Source: Hymenobacter psoromatis (GTDB taxonomy: Bacteria > Bacteroidota > Bacteroidia > Cytophagales > Hymenobacteraceae). From it: 64,000 nucleotides of DNA. The translations under genes were made by a program, and so were the position numbers. Location: contig NZ_JAIFAG010000001.1 in NCBI RefSeq assembly GCF_020012125.1, forward strand, positions 1,860,001 to 1,924,000, given 5' to 3'. Shown here piece after piece: positions 63,734 through 64,000 of the stretch; position 1 is the stretch's first letter, and every line of letters begins with the position of its first letter. The notes beneath the pieces were generated by a model. That model ran no database searches. It was not told where the DNA came from and saw only the letters and a list, made by a program, of their open reading frames with translations.

Positions 63734-64000
63734 ATGCCAGATTCTTGTTCTTCACCAAACAATTCATTATTAACTCCTTATGCCGGTAAAGTGCGGGTGC
63801 GGGTGGGCGGACTGCTGGTACGGGCGGGCGGCATTCTGCTGGCGGCCCACCGGGGCCTGCTGCCGGGTAGCGCGCCGTTTTGGTCGCCGCCGGGCGGGGG
63901 CTGGGCCTTCGGCGAAGGCTTAAAAGAGGCATTGCGGCGCGAGTTTCAAGAGGAAACCGGCCTGGCCGTGCGGGTGGGCCGGCAGCTGCACCTGCACGAG
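63734..64000 (+). CDS. NUDIX hydrolase, partial (runs off the right edge)
   Basis: An open frame from ATG 63734 continues to the window edge (89 codons). After a 20-residue lead it shows RVGGLLVRAGGILLAAHRG, FWSPPGGGWAFGEG and the NUDIX box LKEALRREFQEETGLAV, whose Glu residues bind the metal for hydrolysis of a nucleoside diphosphate linked to another moiety. The C-terminal half and thus the substrate class are outside the window. The gene is divergent from the PaaI gene, 86 nt apart. Confidence 0.9.
   Translation, partial: MPDSCSSPNNSLLTPYAGKVRVRVGGLLVRAGGILLAAHRGLLPGSAPFWSPPGGGWAFGEGLKEALRREFQEETGLAVRVGRQLHLHE

Noticed and set aside
1..64000. Antiphage defence island, prophage or integrative element
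   Set aside because: Apart from one IS and a few AT-rich small genes, all recognisable genes are core metabolism or envelope genes; no integrase other than XerD, no capsid, restriction, toxin-antitoxin or Cas genes were found.

Overview
The window is chromosomal DNA of a GC-rich member of the Bacteroidota, most likely the Cytophagales family Hymenobacteraceae (Hymenobacter-like; the genus is an inference). Support comes from TAnnTTTG promoter boxes of the Bacteroidota sigma factor upstream of more than ten genes, very few recognisable Shine-Dalgarno sites, a type IX secretion (T9SS) C-terminal sorting domain, a TamL-type outer-membrane assembly lipoprotein, a fused E1 alpha/beta 2-oxoacid dehydrogenase, a DUF2851 protein and OmpA with thrombospondin type-3 repeats. 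Nearly all genes are housekeeping or envelope genes in short operons or alone on alternating strands. I see no prophage, CRISPR array, tRNA or rRNA gene and no recognisable defence system.

Layout. 0-9 kb: a partial AT-rich gene, an FAD-dependent dehydrogenase, an SDR, a Crp/Fnr regulator, a CoA-binding protein, an ECF sigma / anti-sigma-like / outer-membrane protein operon, and a TrmH-family methyltransferase divergent from tamL. 11-20 kb: fused 2-oxoacid dehydrogenase E1, hemF, a PAP2 phosphatase, DUF418, riboflavin synthase and a polyprenyl glycosylphosphotransferase. 20-31 kb: pcm, acyl-CoA thioesterase, TlpA-like lipoprotein, gatB, OmpA/TSP3, an SPFH protein and valS. 31-32 kb: an intact IS982-family element. 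32-43 kb: aat, ferredoxin divergent from a LuxC-like acyl-CoA reductase, a nucleoside phosphorylase, trhO, a NeuD-like acetyltransferase, a secreted helical protein, membrane proteins, DUF2851 and lolA. 43-54 kb: ftsK, DUF6044, xerD, aroQ, a secreted matrixin-like protease, an aminotransferase and rnhA. 54-64 kb: a structured intergenic region that I propose is an RNA gene, a signal-less THI5/NMT1-like protein, trmN6, an ABC transporter pair with a saccharopine-dehydrogenase-like protein, cdd, DUF423, DUF1573, a RecD-like helicase, a PaaI thioesterase and a partial NUDIX gene.

Structure outside the genes. (i) An octamer identical to the E. coli FtsK-orienting KOPS consensus GGGNAGGG (here GGGTAGGG, usually inside GGGGGTAGGG) is strongly enriched and strand-polarised, about 45 copies on the minus strand against about 9 on the plus strand by hand count, in a window that also carries ftsK and xerD. 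(ii) Many long inverted repeats sit between genes, often overlapping stop codons. At least two sequence families are related to each other, and one copy is a perfect 104-bp palindrome with no spacer. (iii) An AT-rich palindromic element is inserted in frame in the E1 gene beside its thiamine-diphosphate motif. (iv) A promoter, a run of nested hairpins and an intrinsic terminator at 54.32-54.66 kb look like an undescribed small RNA gene. (v) Several promoter boxes lie 5-8 nt from the start codon, implying leaderless mRNAs.
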